Shown here piece by piece: positions 24,450 through 33,476 of a stretch of DNA of 34,681 bases. Source of the stretch: Bifidobacterium breve (lineage in GTDB: Bacteria > Actinomycetota > Acidimicrobiia > Acidimicrobiales > Acidimicrobilacustridaceae); the NCBI GenBank assembly GCA_945862505.1, contig CAMAYJ010000023.1, forward strand, positions 1 through 34,681, in the 5' to 3' direction. The notes beneath the pieces are model-generated. The model saw only the letters and a program-made list of their open reading frames with translations, was not told where the DNA came from and did not search any database. Numbering within the stretch: the first letter of the stretch is position 1; each line of letters opens with the position of its first letter. The position numbers and the translations under genes are program-made.

Positions 24450-25622
24450 ATGAGCTCCGCAGTTTCGGTCGACGACATCACTGCACTTGCACTCGCTGCA
24501 GGAATTCAGCGAGTGCATGTTCTTGCATGGCGTGACCTTGTCGATATTGAAGCGGGCGGTTCTGAGTTGCATGCAGCGAGAGTGCTCTCGCTTTGGTCAG
24601 AAGCCGGCCTTGAGGTGTCTATGCGCACCTCCTATGCACAAGGCCATCCCTACGAAGGCACTCGCGATGGATACCGGATCGTTCGCAAGCACGGCCGTTT
24701 CATGGTCTTTCCGACGACGGTCATCAGCGAGATTCTTGGCAGCCTTGGGCCTCGAGATGCAATTGTCGAGATCTGGAACGGTGTCCCTTTCCTCACGCCC
24801 CTCTGGGCGCGCGGGCCCCGATCGACATGGATTCATCACGTGCACCGCGACATGTGGGAAATCGTCCTCGAGCCCGGCTTAGCGAAGGCTGGCAAATTCT
24901 TCGAACATCGACTGGCGCCTCCGCTTTACCGTCGCACGCCCATCGTCACGCTTTCTGAATCAAGCCGGTCAGAGATCGTTGAGTATCTGAGACTCCCCGC
25001 AGCCAACGTACGTGTCGTTCCTCCTGGCATCGACGGGCAGTTTCACCCCAGCGGTGAAAAATCCCCAACTCCACTCGTTGTTTCGGTTGGACGATTTATG
25101 CCTTCGAAGCGGTTCGACGATCTCATCGAATCCATGGTCGAAGTACGACGGTCGGTGCCCAACGTTGAGCTTGTCATCGTTGGCGATGGTTACGAGCGTC
25201 CCGCGCTGGAGGCCCAGATTTCTTCACTTGGCGCAAAGTCTTGGATCCGTCTCGCTGGACGAGTTTCCGACGAGGAACTTCTTTCGCTCTATCGACGCGC
25301 ATGGGTTGTCGCTAGTGCGTCGATCGCTGAAGGGTGGGGAATGACCCTCACTGAGGCCGCCGGCTGCGGCACACCCTCTGTGGCTACCGATATTGCCGGG
25401 CATCGCGACTCGGTGGCACCGAATTTGTCGGGTCTCCTCGCGCGTTCTTCACGCGAGTTCGCCGAGTCTCTGGTCGCCGTACTCACCGACCAAACATTGC
25501 GTGATCGACTCTCAGCAGGAGCGCTCCAACACGCAGCAACCCTTACCTGGACAGCCACCGCACTAGGAACGTTCACTCCCCTTGCAGAAGACGCCCTTCG
25601 CCGCCACAAAGGGCACTCATAG
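24450..25622 (+). CDS. Glycosyltransferase family 4 protein
   Basis: A 390-residue soluble GT-B enzyme with retaining GT4 features. The N-terminal domain has AGGSELHAARV (about residues 35-45). The C-terminal domain starts VVSVGRFMPSKRFDDLIESM, then LVIVGDGYERPALE, and the nucleotide-sugar site has SIAEGWGMTLTEAAGCGTPSVATD, where the two Glu of EGWGMTLTE form the EX7E motif. The frame is open upstream to 24288, but that overlaps the FAD oxidoreductase gene, so I chose the ATG at 24450, 7 bases after its stop. The stop TAG shares one base with the GTG of the hydrolase gene. It probably adds a sugar from a nucleotide donor on the cytoplasmic side, while the two GT-C enzymes act outside. Confidence 0.92.
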   Translation: MSSAVSVDDITALALAAGIQRVHVLAWRDLVDIEAGGSELHAARVLSLWSEAGLEVSMRTSYAQGHPYEGTRDGYRIVRKHGRFMVFPTTVISEILGSLGPRDAIVEIWNGVPFLTPLWARGPRSTWIHHVHRDMWEIVLEPGLAKAGKFFEHRLAPPLYRRTPIVTLSESSRSEIVEYLRLPAANVRVVPPGIDGQFHPSGEKSPTPLVVSVGRFMPSKRFDDLIESMVEVRRSVPNVELVIVGDGYERPALEAQISSLGAKSWIRLAGRVSDEELLSLYRRAWVVASASIAEGWGMTLTEAAGCGTPSVATDIAGHRDSVAPNLSGLLARSSREFAESLVAVLTDQTLRDRLSAGALQHAATLTWTATALGTFTPLAEDALRRHKGHS

Positions 25623-26296
25623 TGGCGCCACCAGTCGTCCTCGTGCCTGGCTTTGCGACGTCTGCATCGAGAACTTGGGGTGACAACGGTTGGATCGATC
25701 TGCTCGCTGACATCGGCCGCACCGCGTTCGCTCTTGACGTTCTCGGTTCAGGCTCCTGCGAGAAGCCACATGATCCTGTGGCGTATGCAATGTTTGAACA
25801 ACACCTGCTCGACCGTTTCCCGTCTGAGCCAGTCGACGCGATCGGATTCTCGCTTGGTGCTCGAACGCTCCTCACTTTGGCTGCCGTGCATCCCGATCGA
25901 TTCAATTCGCTTATCGTTGCTGGCGTAGGTCGCAACCTGTTCGAACGCGATACGACAGGCGAATCGATCGCATCTGCCATCGACGGAACCGGCGACAGCA
26001 ACGACCCGACAGTTCGCTATTTCGTGCAACTGGCAGAGGCGCCCGACCAAGATCCCTTGGCCCTCGCTGCGTTCATGCGCCGGCCTTCCGCCGTTCCGAT
26101 CACTCGCGAGCTTTTGGGTGCGATCACCTGCCCTGTCCTTGTTGTTTTAGGCGACAAAGACTTCGCTGGCCCGGCCGATCCGCTCATGGACGCTCTACCC
26201 GGATCTCGCTTGGTCACGCTCCGAAACGTCGACCACTTCGCCACGCCCAAGGATTTCGGCTTCATAGACGCTGCTCTCAGCTTCCTCTCAACTTAG
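25622..26296 (+). CDS. Alpha/beta hydrolase
   Basis: A 224-residue single-domain hydrolase. The oxyanion segment is VLVPGFATS near the N-terminus; the nucleophile is S77 in GFSLGAR, the acid is D178 or D180 in LGDKDFAG, and the base is H205 in NVDHFATPKD, so the triad is complete. It lacks a signal peptide. The GTG start shares one base with the stop of the GT4 gene, giving tight coupling. The substrate is not evident; the linkage to the FAD oxidoreductase and GT4 suggests a glycolipid or polyprenyl ester, which is inference only. No terminator is evident in the following 156-base gap. Confidence 0.9.
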   Translation: MAPPVVLVPGFATSASRTWGDNGWIDLLADIGRTAFALDVLGSGSCEKPHDPVAYAMFEQHLLDRFPSEPVDAIGFSLGARTLLTLAAVHPDRFNSLIVAGVGRNLFERDTTGESIASAIDGTGDSNDPTVRYFVQLAEAPDQDPLALAAFMRRPSAVPITRELLGAITCPVLVVLGDKDFAGPADPLMDALPGSRLVTLRNVDHFATPKDFGFIDAALSFLST

Positions 26297-26452
26297 GACT
26301 GAGCGCTCGCACGTGAACAGCCAAGGCCAGATTTCATCGTGGACGCCCATTTCCTGAAGTGTGGTGAGATCCGCACTAACTTATGAAAGCGGAAGTGATA
26401 TTTCGCAAGCGCGGGAACTTTCACCCGTGCTCACCCAACACAAGGAGCGTCC
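26297..26452 (+). promoter_or_regulatory. Intergenic region before the Trp-tagged membrane protein
   Basis: The 156-base gap ends in a strong AAGGAG Shine-Dalgarno sequence (in CACAAGGAGCG) before the ATG at 26453. It presumably holds a promoter for this gene, because the next gene follows a clear gap. I find no convincing -35/-10 pair; ACTAACTTATGAA and GTGATATTTCG are AT-rich stretches that could contain a -10. Confidence 0.35.
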
Positions 26453-27166
26453 ATGAGCGACACATCCCAGGGTCCGGGCTGGTGGCAAGCATCGGACGGC
26501 AAGTGGTATCCCCCGGAGCAAGCCCCCGGTGCAGCACCTCAGTCGTCTGGCGGTCGACTTGATATCGGAGCGGCCCTCTCCTACGGATGGGAGAAATTCG
26601 TTGCCAATCTGAGCACGATGATCCTCATCGTCGCCATCTTCTTCGGCGTGCAGTTGGTCATCAACATCGCCATCCAGTTCCTCAAACCAAACGGCCTCAT
26701 CGCTGGTCTGTTCGTCGGCGGTGTCCTGATCGCGATTGCCGTCTTTGTCGGCCTCATGATCGAAGCTGGGCTCATCCGTGCGGCACTGGCGATCACTGAA
26801 GGTCGCCCTCCAGAAGCAAGCATGATGTTCTCCGCAGAACGGCTTGTTCCATTCGCAATCGGAGCAGTCATCGTTGCCCTCTTGTCGTTCGTTGGCATTC
26901 TGGCGTGCTGTATAGGTTACGTAGTGGTTCGTTTGTTCATTCTGTTCTGGGGTTTTTACGTTCTCGACCCCAAGCGCAACGACGAACCAGTCGACGCGAT
27001 AAAGAATTCATTCAACCTTGTAAGCAAGAACGCAGGCGATGTTCTTGTCTTTGCAATCGTTGTCGTTCTCATTAATATCGTTACGTGCGGTCTGGCTATC
27101 GGTGTTACCGAAATCGCTATTGGCTACGCCTACAAGCAGCTCAACGGCGATCCCATCGCTGCTTGA
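26453..27166 (+). CDS. Trp-tagged integral membrane protein, function unknown
   Basis: The 237-residue protein opens with a short cytosolic tag, GPGWWQASDGKWYPPE (residues 7-22), a Trp-rich module related to the DUF2510-type motif that I associate with Acidimicrobiia and other actinobacteria. A Pro/Ala/Gln linker, then an amphipathic stretch (GGRLDIGAALSYGWEKFVANLS), leads to four to six membrane helices. They include STMILIVAIFFGVQLVINIAI, VGGVLIAIAVFVGLMIEAGLI, AIGAVIVALLSFVGILACCIGYVVVRLFI and VLVFAIVVVLINIVTCGLAIGVTEIAIG. The ordering resembles proteins with repeated membrane pairs found with DUF975- or glycerophosphodiesterase-type membrane domains, but I cannot assign a family. It is monocistronic between a gap and a strong terminator, with an excellent Shine-Dalgarno sequence, so high expression is plausible. 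Confidence 0.83.
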   Translation: MSDTSQGPGWWQASDGKWYPPEQAPGAAPQSSGGRLDIGAALSYGWEKFVANLSTMILIVAIFFGVQLVINIAIQFLKPNGLIAGLFVGGVLIAIAVFVGLMIEAGLIRAALAITEGRPPEASMMFSAERLVPFAIGAVIVALLSFVGILACCIGYVVVRLFILFWGFYVLDPKRNDEPVDAIKNSFNLVSKNAGDVLVFAIVVVLINIVTCGLAIGVTEIAIGYAYKQLNGDPIAA

Positions 27167-27183
27167 TTGAGCTCTTGCTTTAC

Positions 27184-27214
27184 AAAAGGCCCCTGTCACT
27201 GACAGGGGCCTTTT
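27184..27214. terminator. Strong bidirectional rho-independent terminator
   Basis: AAAAGGCCCCTGTC and GACAGGGGCCTTTT form a perfect 14-bp stem around the 3-base loop ACT. The GC-rich core flanked by A-run and T-run reads as an intrinsic terminator on both strands. It serves the Trp-tagged membrane protein gene (+, stop at 27166) and gltD (-, stop at 27237), which converge here. Confidence 0.93.
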
Positions 27215-27236
27215 CGCGTGCAGTGAAAAGTTGTGA

Positions 27237-28700
27237 TTAACGCAGTGGAACTGCAAAGGTGTCGATCGGAGCCGGAAGCGTTGTTCTCCCAGTCAGCCAA
27301 GTGTCGACAGATGCTGCGACCGAGCGCCCTTCGGCGATTGCCCAGACGATGAGGCTTTGTCCTCTGCCCATATCGCCAGCAACGAAAACGCCGTCGACGT
27401 TGGTGGCCCAATTGCCGTCACGAGCGACGTTGCCACGTTGATCGATGGCGACACCGAGCTGGTCCAACAGACCGCCTTGTTCGGGTCCAACAAAGCCCAT
27501 CGACAGGAACACGAGTTCACAGGGAAGCACGAATTCCGAGCCGTCAACGGCTTCGAACGAAGGTCTTCCATCGACAATTGTCGAAACCACTTCGACTGCA
27601 CGGAGACCGCGAAGGTTGCCCTGATCATCGCCAAGGAACTCAAGCGTGTTGACTGCGTAGACCCGCTCGCCACCCTCTTCGTGTGCTGACGATGTTCGAT
27701 AGACAATCGGCCACGTCGGCCATGGGTTTTCGCTGGGTCGGGAATCGCCCGGTCGAGACATGATCTCAAATTGATGCACAGAGGTGGCCCCTTGGCGGTG
27801 AGAGGTGCCAAGACAATCGGCACCAGTGTCGCCACCACCAATGATGACAACTCGTTTCCCTTCGGCATGGATTGGGCTGCGATCAAGATCGCCTTGTTGC
27901 ACACGATTAGCCAAGGGGAGAAATTCCATTGCCTGGTGAATACCGTTGAACTCCCTTCCCGGAATTGCAAGATCTCGCGCCGCCGTGGCCCCTCCTGCGA
28001 GCACCAACGCATCGAACTCGGCGCGGAGCTGTGCACCGGTGATGTCAACGCCGACGTTGCTATTGCAACGAAAGTCGACGCCTTCAGCCTCGATTTGAGC
28101 CAGCCGTCGATCGAGATGGCTTTTTTCCATCTTGAATTCCGGGATGCCATAACGCAGCAGCCCACCGGGACGGTCTGCACGTTCGAAAACCACTACGTCG
28201 TGTCCGGCCCGAGCCAATTGCTGAGCCACTGTTAGGCCAGCAGGACCCGAGCCAATGACTGCGACTCGTTGGCCGGTGCGCACTGTTGGAAGTTGAGGCT
28301 CAATCCATCCCTCGGACCATGCTCGATCGATGATCTCGACCTCAACCTGTTTGATCGTTACGGGGTCCTGATTGATGCCAACAACACAAGCGGCTTCACA
28401 AGGGGCAGGACACAGTCGCCCGGTGAACTCGGGAAAGTTGTTGGTTGCATGAAGTCGATCAATGGCATCTCGCCAGCGATCGTGGAAAACGAGATCGTTC
28501 CAATCGGGAATCAGATTCCCCAGAGGGCAGCCGTTATTACAGAACGGGATGCCGCAATCCATGCATCGGCTTGCCTGTTCACGAACCTTTGCGATCGGGA
28601 AATCTTCGTAGACCTCGCGCCAGTCTCGAAGGCGTACTGGAACCTCTCGTCTCGAAGGAAGTTCACGATCATGTTTCAGAAAACCACTTGAATCACCCAA
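27237..28700 (-). CDS. gltD: Glutamate synthase (NADPH) small subunit
   Basis: GltD passes electrons from NADPH through FAD and 4Fe-4S clusters to the large subunit, for glutamate synthesis in ammonia assimilation. The 487-residue length is standard. The cluster motifs are CMDCGIPFCNNGCPLGNLIPDWNDLV and CPAPCEAACVV. FAD binding is at VIGSGPAGLTVAQQL with FERADRPGGLLRYGIPEFKMEK, NADPH binding at VIIGGGDTGADCLG, and the C-terminal FAD contact at VFVAGDMGRGQSLIVWAIAEGR. The start is TTG at 28700, giving MGDSSGFLKHDRE, the common start sequence of the family. It is supported by AGGAGG at 28708-28713, 7 bases upstream, which overlaps the gltB stop. This implies reinitiation or coupling from gltB. 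Confidence 0.96.
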   Translation of the reverse strand: MGDSSGFLKHDRELPSRREVPVRLRDWREVYEDFPIAKVREQASRCMDCGIPFCNNGCPLGNLIPDWNDLVFHDRWRDAIDRLHATNNFPEFTGRLCPAPCEAACVVGINQDPVTIKQVEVEIIDRAWSEGWIEPQLPTVRTGQRVAVIGSGPAGLTVAQQLARAGHDVVVFERADRPGGLLRYGIPEFKMEKSHLDRRLAQIEAEGVDFRCNSNVGVDITGAQLRAEFDALVLAGGATAARDLAIPGREFNGIHQAMEFLPLANRVQQGDLDRSPIHAEGKRVVIIGGGDTGADCLGTSHRQGATSVHQFEIMSRPGDSRPSENPWPTWPIVYRTSSAHEEGGERVYAVNTLEFLGDDQGNLRGLRAVEVVSTIVDGRPSFEAVDGSEFVLPCELVFLSMGFVGPEQGGLLDQLGVAIDQRGNVARDGNWATNVDGVFVAGDMGRGQSLIVWAIAEGRSVAASVDTWLTGRTTLPAPIDTFAVPLR

Positions 28701-28707
28701 GTCGATC

Positions 28708-28713
28708 CCTCCT
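28708..28713 (-). promoter_or_regulatory. Shine-Dalgarno AGGAGG overlapping the gltB stop, for TTG-started gltD
   Basis: On the minus strand TAAGGAGGG combines the gltB stop TAA with a full-strength AGGAGG, 7 bases before the TTG start of gltD. The strong site compensates for the rare start codon and decides this start. Confidence 0.85.
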
Positions 28714-31700
28714 TATCCTCTCGCCGCGGCCATGACGGCATCGATCGGGTCGGTGCCATCGGCAAGTGCTTTGCGTTCAGCCTCGAGCACTCGCTTGAAA
28801 TCCTTCGGAATTACTTTTACGAACTTCGTTGCGGCGTCTAGCCATGAATCCAACATCTTTTCGGCGACCACGGAGCCCGTCTCGTGACGATGACTCTCAA
28901 TGCGGTCTCGTAACCATTCGAGATCATCGGCGTCGAGTTGATCGATATCGATCATCTCAGGATTGACTCGGAGGAGAAACGTGCTGTCTGGGTCGTAGAC
29001 AAACGCGAGACCACCGGACATACCGGCGCCAAAGTTGCGACCGGTAGGACCTAGAACGACGACCCTTCCACCGGTCATATATTCACAGCCGTGGTCACCT
29101 ACTCCTTCGACGACAGCAACAGCTCCGCTATTTCGAACGCAGAACCGTTCGCCCACAATTCCTCGAAGGAACATCTCGCCTTGGGTCGCACCATAGAGAA
29201 CAACGTTGCCAGCGATGATGTTGTCCTCAGCGGCAAACGTCGCACTCTTCGAGGGACGAACGATGATCCGACCACCAGAAAGACCTTTGCCGGTGTAATC
29301 GTTGGCATCGCCTTCGAGTTTCAGCGTTATGCCCCTTGGTAAAAACGCTCCAAAGCTTTGACCGGCTGAGCCCTCGAATGCGATTGTGATCGTGTTGTCG
29401 GGAAGTCCTTCACCGCCAAAGCGACGCGTGAGTTCAGCACCCAACATCGTGCCGACAGTCCGATTGACGTTGCGGATAGGCGAGGCAATCTCGACCCGTT
29501 CGCGTCGATCGAGCGCCGGGGCAGCCTGCCGGATCAATTCGTTATCAAGAGCAAGATCAAGACCATGGTCTTGGGCCGTCGTACAACGTCGGCTCGCTCC
29601 CTTGGCGATCTCAGGAAGGTAGAAAATTGGCGAAAGATCGAGTCCGGATGCTTTCCAATGCTCCACGGCCTGAACTGCGTCGATCAGCTCCACCTGGCCA
29701 ATCGCTTCGTCGAGAGTCCGAAAACCAAGTTCCGCAAGGAGTTCCCGAACCTCTTGCGCGATGAACTCGAAGAAATTCACCACGAATTCCGGCTTACCGC
29801 TGAATCGAGCGCGCAACTCTGGATTTTGGGTTGCGACACCTACAGGACATGTGTCGAGGTGGCAAACACGCATCATTATGCACCCGGACACGACCAGAGG
29901 AGCTGTTGCGAATCCAAACTCTTCGGCGCCGAGGAGCGCGGCGACAATGACGTCGCGACCCGTTTTGAGCTGCCCATCGACCTGCACAACGATTCTGTCG
30001 CGAAGATTATTCAGCAACAGGGTCTGCTGGGTTTCTGCGAGTCCGAGTTCCCACGGTCCGCCAGCATGTTTCAGTGAAGTCAGCGGCGAAGCGCCGGTGC
30101 CACCGTCGTGGCCGGAAATTAGCACCACGTCGGCGTGAGCCTTGGAAACGCCGGCGGCGACAGTTCCAACGCCAACCTCCGACACGAGTTTCACGTGGAC
30201 GCGTGCCTCGTTGTTAGCGTTCTTGAGGTCGTGAATAAGTTGCGCTAAATCCTCGATTGAATAGATGTCGTGGTGCGGCGGAGGTGAGATCAGCCCGACG
30301 CCTGGGGTTGAATGACGAGTTTTCGCCACCCACGGGTACACCTTGTGCCCCGGAAGTTGGCCGCCTTCGCCCGGCTTTGCACCCTGAGCCATTTTGATCT
30401 GAAGATCATCGGCATTGACGAGGTACTCGCTCGTCACACCAAATCGACCCGAAGCGACCTGCTTGATAGCCGAACGCTTTGAATCGCCGTTAGCCAGTGG
30501 AGTGAAACGTTCGGCATCTTCTCCACCTTCGCCTGTGTTGGACTTTCCGCCGATTCGGTTCATGGCGATCGCCAAATTCTCGTGGGCTTCAGCAGAAATC
30601 GAACCGTAGGACATAGCCCCGGTAGAGAATCGCTTCACGATTTCGGAAACTGACTCAACTTCGTCGATGGGTACCGAGGGCCGCGCATTGACGTCAAGCT
30701 CAAACAGTCCACGCAGAGTCGCAAGATTCTTTGATTGGTCGTTGACTAGCGCGGTGTATTCCTTGAAAATGTCGTAGCGACCAGAACGGGTTGAGTGCTG
30801 GAGTTTGTAAACGGTTTCGGGATTAAAGAGGTGGTATTCACCTTCGCGACGCCATTGGTATTCGCCTCCGGCCTCAAGAGTCCTATGAGCGCGTTCCGTC
30901 GAGTTCACGGGATGGGCCAAGCTGTGCCGGCTCGCAACCTCTTGCGCAATTTCATCGAGACCAATGCCACCGAGACGGCTGACGGTGCCGCTGAAATACT
31001 CATCGACGAGTTCACGCGCCAGACCAATGGCCTCGAAGATCTGGGCACCGGTGTACGACGCGACGGTCGAGATCCCCATCTTCGACATGACCTTCAAGAC
31101 ACCCTTGCTCGAAGACTTGATGTAGTTAGAGATCGCCTTGATTGGATCGTTCATCTCGCTTCGACCCTCGGCAATGAGATCTTCAATCGTTTCAAAGGCG
31201 AGGTACGGGTTGATCGCAGCAGCGCCGTAGCCAATTAGGACACACATGTGATGTACCTCGCGAGCGTCACCGGCCTCGACGATAAGTCCCACCCGGGTAC
31301 GCGTCTTTTGGCGAATCAGATGGTGGTGGACAGCACTAGTGAACAGAAGCGATGGGATCGGTGCCATTTCGGCATCGGAACCCCGATCTGAAAGCACGAG
31401 CATGGTGGCTCCGGCTTTGATCGCGTCGTTCGCTAGGCGACGCACATTCGCCAACGCCTTCTCGAGTCCTTCTCCCCCAGCAGCAACTGGGTAGAGACAC
31501 GGGATTACAACAGTTCGAAAATCGATTGCACCTTCGTTGTCGGCAATATGCACGAGAGTGCGAAGTTCGTTGTTGTCGAGGATTGGGCGCTCAATCAGGA
31601 TCTGTCGACACGAGGAAGGCTGGGGATTGAGGAGGTTCCCCTCGGGGCCCAGCATGCCGCTGATTGCGGTGACAAGTTCCTCTCTGATTGCGTCAAGCGG

Positions 31701-33275
31701 CGGGTTTGTCACCTGCGCGAAAAGCTGAGCGAAGTAATCGAACAAAAGACGTGGACGCGACGAAAGAACAGCGATTGGCGTATCGGTTCCCATCGAACCA
31801 ATCGGCTCAAGACCGTTCTTCGCCATTGGCTCGAGAATGAGCTTCATCTCTTCGTAGGTGTAACCGAAGAGTTGCTGACGCTTTATCACTGCATCATGTG
31901 GCATCAAGGTGTGCGTCTGAGATGCAAGAGAATGAAGTTCGATCTGATTTGCAGCGAGCCAATCGCCATAGGGATGACGTTCGGCAAGATGGGTTTTGAT
32001 CTCCTCATCGTCGATAATTCGACCCTGCTGGGTATCGACAAGGAACATTCGACCAGGTCGCAAGCGGCCCTTCTGTACGACGCGCGCAGGGTCGATGTCG
32101 ATAACTCCGACTTCGGACGCCATGATCACAAGATCATCCGTCGTTACCCAATAACGAGATGGCCGGAGACCATTGCGATCGAGAAGCGCGCCAATCACGG
32201 TGCCATCGGTAAATGCTATGGAAGCTGGGCCATCCCATGGCTCCATGAGCGATGCGTGGTAGCGGTAGAAGTCGCGTTTCGCTCGGGGCATCGATGGCTG
32301 ATGCTCCCAAGCCTCGGGAACCATCATGAGGACTGCGTGAGGGAGGTCGTAGCCGCCCATATGAAGAAGTTCGAGTACTTCGTCGAACGTCGCCGAATCT
32401 GAGGCCTCGGGCGTGCAAATGGGGAAGATGCGATCAAGATCGCCAGGCAGGAGTTCGGAGTGCAGCAACGCTTCGCGTGCTCGCATCCAATTGCGATTGC
32501 CTTGGACCGTATTGATCTCGCCGTTGTGAGCGATATATCGGAAGGGATGAGCCAGCGGCCAAGACGGGAACGTGTTCGTTGAGAAACGGGAATGAACAAG
32601 AGCAAGTGCCGACTCAACACGAGGATCATTGAGATCTGTGAAGAATGCACCAAGCTGCGTTGTCGTCAACATTCCCTTGTAGATGAACGTGCGGCTGGAA
32701 AGCGACGGGAAGTACACGCCCCCATCGCTGAGGGAGCCGAGTTCGACTTCCGAGCGCTTGCGAGCGAGGTACACATGCCGATCAAGAGTGAGGCCATGGA
32801 GGCCTTCACCAACGATGAACGGCTGAAAGAAGGAAGGCTCCACCCCCTTCGCCTGTGACCCGATCATTGAGTCGTCGACAGGGACCTCTCTCCAGCCGAG
32901 GACAGTTAATCCCTCATCGAGAAAAATGGCCTCGATCGATGACCGAACAGACGCCGCCGCTGCTTCATCTGCGGGCAGAAAGGCGAGCCCTGTGGCGTAA
33001 TTACCTTCGGGTGGAAGATCGAAGGGCACAACGGAGCGGAAGAACTTGTCGGGAATCTGCAGAAGTATGCCGGCGCCATCACCGGTGTTCACCTCTGAAC
33101 TAGCCGCACCGCGATGATCCATATTGCAAAGGGCACCAAGACCATGACGCACTATCTGATGACTGCGCTCACCTTTCATGTGCACGACAAAATTGACGCC
33201 ACAGGCGTCGTGTTCGAATCGGGGGTCGTAGAGACCTTGTGCACTGGGGAGCCCGGAGGGGCGAAGTGTTGACAT
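28713..33275 (-). CDS. gltB: Glutamate synthase large subunit
   Basis: GltB combines glutamine and 2-oxoglutarate to two glutamates. From the ATG at 33275 it has 1520 residues, the usual bacterial size. The N-terminal class II amidotransferase domain starts at C25 in HDACGVNFV, which would become residue 1 after removal of a 24-residue propeptide. [18 protein letters not shown] follows. Then come the central domain, the FMN-binding synthase domain ([68 protein letters not shown]) and the 3Fe-4S motif [19 protein letters not shown] (around residue 1130). The C-terminal GXGXG domain has [20 protein letters not shown]. The start at 33275 is chosen because CAGGAA at 33281-33286 is well placed; the upstream ATG at 33314 has no Shine-Dalgarno sequence. 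gltD follows 12 bases after the stop. Confidence 0.96.
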   Translation of the reverse strand: MSTLRPSGLPSAQGLYDPRFEHDACGVNFVVHMKGERSHQIVRHGLGALCNMDHRGAASSEVNTGDGAGILLQIPDKFFRSVVPFDLPPEGNYATGLAFLPADEAAAASVRSSIEAIFLDEGLTVLGWREVPVDDSMIGSQAKGVEPSFFQPFIVGEGLHGLTLDRHVYLARKRSEVELGSLSDGGVYFPSLSSRTFIYKGMLTTTQLGAFFTDLNDPRVESALALVHSRFSTNTFPSWPLAHPFRYIAHNGEINTVQGNRNWMRAREALLHSELLPGDLDRIFPICTPEASDSATFDEVLELLHMGGYDLPHAVLMMVPEAWEHQPSMPRAKRDFYRYHASLMEPWDGPASIAFTDGTVIGALLDRNGLRPSRYWVTTDDLVIMASEVGVIDIDPARVVQKGRLRPGRMFLVDTQQGRIIDDEEIKTHLAERHPYGDWLAANQIELHSLASQTHTLMPHDAVIKRQQLFGYTYEEMKLILEPMAKNGLEPIGSMGTDTPIAVLSSRPRLLFDYFAQLFAQVTNPPLDAIREELVTAISGMLGPEGNLLNPQPSSCRQILIERPILDNNELRTLVHIADNEGAIDFRTVVIPCLYPVAAGGEGLEKALANVRRLANDAIKAGATMLVLSDRGSDAEMAPIPSLLFTSAVHHHLIRQKTRTRVGLIVEAGDAREVHHMCVLIGYGAAAINPYLAFETIEDLIAEGRSEMNDPIKAISNYIKSSSKGVLKVMSKMGISTVASYTGAQIFEAIGLARELVDEYFSGTVSRLGGIGLDEIAQEVASRHSLAHPVNSTERAHRTLEAGGEYQWRREGEYHLFNPETVYKLQHSTRSGRYDIFKEYTALVNDQSKNLATLRGLFELDVNARPSVPIDEVESVSEIVKRFSTGAMSYGSISAEAHENLAIAMNRIGGKSNTGEGGEDAERFTPLANGDSKRSAIKQVASGRFGVTSEYLVNADDLQIKMAQGAKPGEGGQLPGHKVYPWVAKTRHSTPGVGLISPPPHHDIYSIEDLAQLIHDLKNANNEARVHVKLVSEVGVGTVAAGVSKAHADVVLISGHDGGTGASPLTSLKHAGGPWELGLAETQQTLLLNNLRDRIVVQVDGQLKTGRDVIVAALLGAEEFGFATAPLVVSGCIMMRVCHLDTCPVGVATQNPELRARFSGKPEFVVNFFEFIAQEVRELLAELGFRTLDEAIGQVELIDAVQAVEHWKASGLDLSPIFYLPEIAKGASRRCTTAQDHGLDLALDNELIRQAAPALDRRERVEIASPIRNVNRTVGTMLGAELTRRFGGEGLPDNTITIAFEGSAGQSFGAFLPRGITLKLEGDANDYTGKGLSGGRIIVRPSKSATFAAEDNIIAGNVVLYGATQGEMFLRGIVGERFCVRNSGAVAVVEGVGDHGCEYMTGGRVVVLGPTGRNFGAGMSGGLAFVYDPDSTFLLRVNPEMIDIDQLDADDLEWLRDRIESHRHETGSVVAEKMLDSWLDAATKFVKVIPKDFKRVLEAERKALADGTDPIDAVMAAARG

Positions 33276-33476
33276 ACGTCTTCCTGCGTTGCACGGACCA
33301 GCAGCTCCACCCATTGGGTTGAGGGCTCTGGTGTTGACACGCTCACGATGGGGACGACGCTGGCCCCTGAGCGGAGACTAGATCGTACACGGAGATTGCG
33401 AGGATTCTCCCGCCGAGCGCCTAATCGGTGTTCGAGCAGAGGACACCCACAGATCTGCACCGGTAGGGTCTTCAGC
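33276..33476. promoter_or_regulatory. Divergent intergenic region between gltB and the M18 peptidase gene
   Basis: About 200 bases separate the divergent starts, so promoters for both genes should lie here. A perfect TTGACA occurs at 33334-33339 on the + strand but has no -10 at a usual distance. On the minus strand TACGAT (33382-33387) could be a -10 for gltB, but its -35 position is poor. The gltB Shine-Dalgarno sequence is CAGGAA (33281-33286). I see no terminator, palindrome or nitrogen-regulator site that I could defend. Confidence 0.4.

Noticed and set aside
31548-32402. A 284-codon plus-strand frame inside gltB.
   Set aside because: It lies antisense to the conserved amidotransferase and central domains of gltB, and its sequence has no domain character; it is a shadow of codon bias.
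33334-33339. Perfect TTGACA on the plus strand upstream of the M18 peptidase gene.
   Set aside because: No -10-like hexamer occurs 16-19 bases downstream, so I do not call a promoter.
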